Source: Hyphomonas adhaerens MHS-3 (GTDB lineage: Bacteria > Pseudomonadota > Alphaproteobacteria > Caulobacterales > Hyphomonadaceae). From it: 64,000 bases of DNA. A model generated the notes under the pieces. The model searched no databases and was not told the DNA's origin. It saw only the letters and a list, made by a program, of their open reading frames with translations. Location of the stretch: contig NZ_ARYH01000001.1 of assembly GCF_000685235.1 (NCBI RefSeq), positions 434,001 through 498,000 on the forward strand, in the 5' to 3' direction. This document shows, one piece after another, positions 62,241 through 64,000 of this stretch (the stretch's first letter is position 1; each line of letters starts with the position of its first letter). The position numbers and the translations under genes are program-made.

Positions 62241-62705
62241 TCAGGCCTTGTGATACGGCGTGCCCGCCAGGATCGACATCGCCCGGTAAACCTGTTCGGC
62301 CAACATGGCCCTCACGAACCGGTGCGGCCAGGTTTGCGGACCGAAGGCCAATGTATCGGAAGCGGCCTTGCGCACGGCCTCTCCGTATCCTTCGGCGCCT
62401 CCGATCAGGAAAACGAGGTCCGGCACGCCCTGATCCCGCCAGCTGGCGAGTTTGCCGGCAAAATCCGACGAGCCCATGGCCGGGCCGAATTCATCGAGGC
62501 GCAACACGCGGGCGCCGGAAGGAATCTTGTCGAGAATACGCCCGGCTTCAGCATCCAGTCCGCCGCCACTGGCGACTTCGACTTCCTCGATGCCCCGGAA
62601 GCCCAGCCCGCGTGCCACAGGCCGGGCACGCTTGAGATACTCGTCGACGAGTTCGCGTTCCGGGCCGGACTTCATCTTGCCGACCACCAGGAAAATCAGG
62701 CGCAT
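62241..62705 (-). CDS. rlmH: 23S rRNA (pseudouridine1915-N3)-methyltransferase RlmH
   Basis: 154 residues, the usual size. SPOUT fold marks: LDEFGPAMGSSDFAGKLASWRDQGV, VFLIGGAEGYG (SAM knot), and the C-terminal PHRFVRAMLAEQVYRAMSILAGTPYHK, nearly invariant in RlmH. It methylates pseudouridine 1915 in 70S ribosomes. It starts 5 nt after the rsfS stop, the common rsfS-rlmH pairing. Confidence 0.96.
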   Translation of the reverse strand: MRLIFLVVGKMKSGPERELVDEYLKRARPVARGLGFRGIEEVEVASGGGLDAEAGRILDKIPSGARVLRLDEFGPAMGSSDFAGKLASWRDQGVPDLVFLIGGAEGYGEAVRKAASDTLAFGPQTWPHRFVRAMLAEQVYRAMSILAGTPYHKA

Positions 62706-62710
62706 GCCGC

Positions 62711-63166
62711 CTATTGGGCCTTGCTGCGCATATGGGCAGAATCAGGCGCCCAGATCTTTTCCAGATTGTAGAACTCCCGGACTTCGGGCCGGAACAGGTG
62801 GACGATGACATCCCCTGTATCGATCAGGACCCAGTCCGCATTCGGCATGCCTTCTACGCTCGCCGGGCGACCGGTGAGCTTCTTCGCTTCCTGGGAAATG
62901 TGATCGGCAAGGGCAGCCACGTGGCGTCCGGAACGGCCAGACGCAATGATCATGAAATCGGCAAGCGAGGATTTGCCCTGAAGGTCGATGAAGAGAAGGT
63001 CTTCAGCTTTGTCGTCTTCAAGGGACTTTGCGAGAGACTCGGCCACGACGCGGATATCTTCAACGGTGGCCTGCTTTGCGGCCTGGAGCCGCGGAGCGCT
63101 GGAAGTCAGGGTTTTCGTTCCTTCTGGTTGCTGATCCCTCGCATAATACCATGCTGGACGCTTCAC
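62711..63166 (-). CDS. rsfS: Ribosomal silencing factor RsfS
   Basis: Core of about 110 residues shows DDKAEDLLFIDLQGKSSLADFMIIASGRSGRHVAALADHI, then ADWVLIDTGDVIVHLFRPEVREFYNLEKIW, complete for RsfS (DUF143), which binds L14 and keeps the 50S subunit from joining 30S in starvation. No ATG starts the frame. Options are GTG 63166 (used here, no ribosome site), TTG 63226, or CTG 63109, which has GAAGGA at good distance and gives 132 residues. Downstream is rlmH. Confidence 0.9.
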   Translation of the reverse strand: MKRPAWYYARDQQPEGTKTLTSSAPRLQAAKQATVEDIRVVAESLAKSLEDDKAEDLLFIDLQGKSSLADFMIIASGRSGRHVAALADHISQEAKKLTGRPASVEGMPNADWVLIDTGDVIVHLFRPEVREFYNLEKIWAPDSAHMRSKAQ

Positions 63167-63305
63167 AACCAGAAGAAACCCGTATTGTCTGCCACCGGTG
63201 CACCTGCTGCAGCCGCCGTGCTGCAAAAGAGCACCCTGCCAGAATTTCGCCCCAACCCGCGTTTAAAAGCCGCTACCCTTGTCCGACTGCCTTCCGGAGT
63301 TGCCC

Positions 63306-63992
63306 ATGAAGCCCCCCTTTTCCGCTCTCGTCCTGTCCATGACCCTGCTTTTGCCGCTCGGCGGCTGTGTCGTTGCAGCAGTTGGCACAGCGGGCGCGAT
63401 CGGCATCACTGCGGCGCAGGACAAGACGATGGGCCAGGCGCTGGATGACGCGAACGTCTCCAATCAGATCAAGGCGAAACTCCTCTCCGAAAATTCGGAA
63501 AAATATGCGGAAGTCGACGTGGAAGTCGCCAATGGCCTCGTTCTGCTGAGCGGCCGTGTCAATTTCCCCGAAGACCGGGTGCGCGCAGAAGGCATCGCCT
63601 GGAGCGCCGCCCTGACAAAGGATGTGGCGAACGAGATCAAGATCGAACCGCCGGGCGGCTTCATCGCCAATATCTCCGATGAGGTCATCACCGGCCGCGT
63701 CCGGGCCCGGCTGATCGGCTCCAAAACCGTCAAAAGCCTGAATTTCAATATCGAGACCTATGACGGCATCGTCTATCTCATGGGCACGGCCCGCACCGCG
63801 AAGGAGCTGAAAAAAGCTGCCGAGGAAGCCAGTGTCGTGGCCGGGGTTAAGCAGGTCGTTTCCTATGTCCGCCTGCTCGAACCGGAAGTCCGCGCCCCCG
63901 AACCGGAACTACAGGGCCAGCCGACCTCTTACCAAAACGTCCCCGATACCTCATATGGGTCTGACGCCGAGCTGATCGGCGCAAGTTACTGA
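63306..63992 (+). CDS. BON-domain lipoprotein
   Basis: 228 residues. Signal peptide with lipobox LGGC (Cys about 19), then two BON domains (about residues 45-115 and 120-185: VDVEVANGLVLLSGRV, then FNIETYDGIVYLMGTARTAKEL), and a Pro/Gln-rich tail. Such double-BON lipoproteins (BamD/OsmY/DolP-like) sit at the outer membrane or periplasm and help maintain the envelope. Start ATG 63306 follows GGAG. The stop is just inside the window. Confidence 0.88.
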   Translation: MKPPFSALVLSMTLLLPLGGCVVAAVGTAGAIGITAAQDKTMGQALDDANVSNQIKAKLLSENSEKYAEVDVEVANGLVLLSGRVNFPEDRVRAEGIAWSAALTKDVANEIKIEPPGGFIANISDEVITGRVRARLIGSKTVKSLNFNIETYDGIVYLMGTARTAKELKKAAEEASVVAGVKQVVSYVRLLEPEVRAPEPELQGQPTSYQNVPDTSYGSDAELIGASY

Positions 63993-64000
63993 CGGGACGC

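Overview
The window is a GC-rich alphaproteobacterial chromosome segment, most likely from Caulobacterales and plausibly Hyphomonadaceae. The evidence is the cell-cycle regulator gcrA with CcrM-type GANTC sites in intergenic regions, an Irr-type Fur protein, a PhyR/NepR general stress response pair, a Tad/Flp pilus locus, and the gene orders coaBC-dut, mutM/ubiE/ubiB and rlmH-rsfS. This assignment rests on gene content only; no rRNA or tRNA gene was found.

Layout. 1-2837: Tad pilus genes (cpaA and flp on the minus strand; a pilus N-terminal-domain protein and two TadE-like pseudopilins on the plus strand). 2909-4402: UMF1-type MFS transporter. 4511-17245: division and cell wall cluster on the minus strand, mraZ-rsmH-ftsL-ftsI-murE-murF-mraY-murD-ftsW-murG-murC, mostly joined by 4-nt overlaps and cut off after murC. 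17246-18089: long regulatory gap with 10-bp-phased TGGGC boxes, DnaA boxes and GANTC sites. 18090-22391: oxyR, a MarR-GNAT fusion with its own palindromic operator, a sigma-54 response regulator and nepR. 22536-27090: PLP enzyme, DMT exporter, leuA with a Leu-codon leader peptide, and a TVP38 membrane protein. 27271-31796: MHS transporter, TetR, fatty acid hydroxylase/sterol desaturase and cytochrome P450. 31789-35441: flavoprotein, small membrane protein, truncated hemoglobin and phosphate transporter.

35597-41305 is the accessory part: two AT-rich two-gene cassettes on either side of GC-rich uvrB. One pairs an ImmA/IrrE metallopeptidase with a divergent class III nucleotidyl-cyclase-like protein (Pycsar-like by motif). 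The other holds two unrecognised proteins. After a palindromic repeat and an HTH-like protein, 42594-43190 holds what looks like a roughly 570-nt structured non-coding RNA with its own promoter and terminator. These two loci are the best candidates for undescribed biology.

43216-64000: NhaC antiporter, a lipoprotein caspase with 24 consecutive prolines, an ABC-2 permease, gcrA, irr, phyR, a PIF1-like helicase, RDD and PspB-like membrane proteins, dut-coaBC, ubiB/ubiE/mutM, an SDR lacking the catalytic Tyr, a TAXI-type binding protein, rlmH-rsfS and a BON-domain lipoprotein. Several genes appear to use TTG, GTG or even CTG starts (ftsW, ubiB, phyR, mraZ, murE, nhaC, rsfS).
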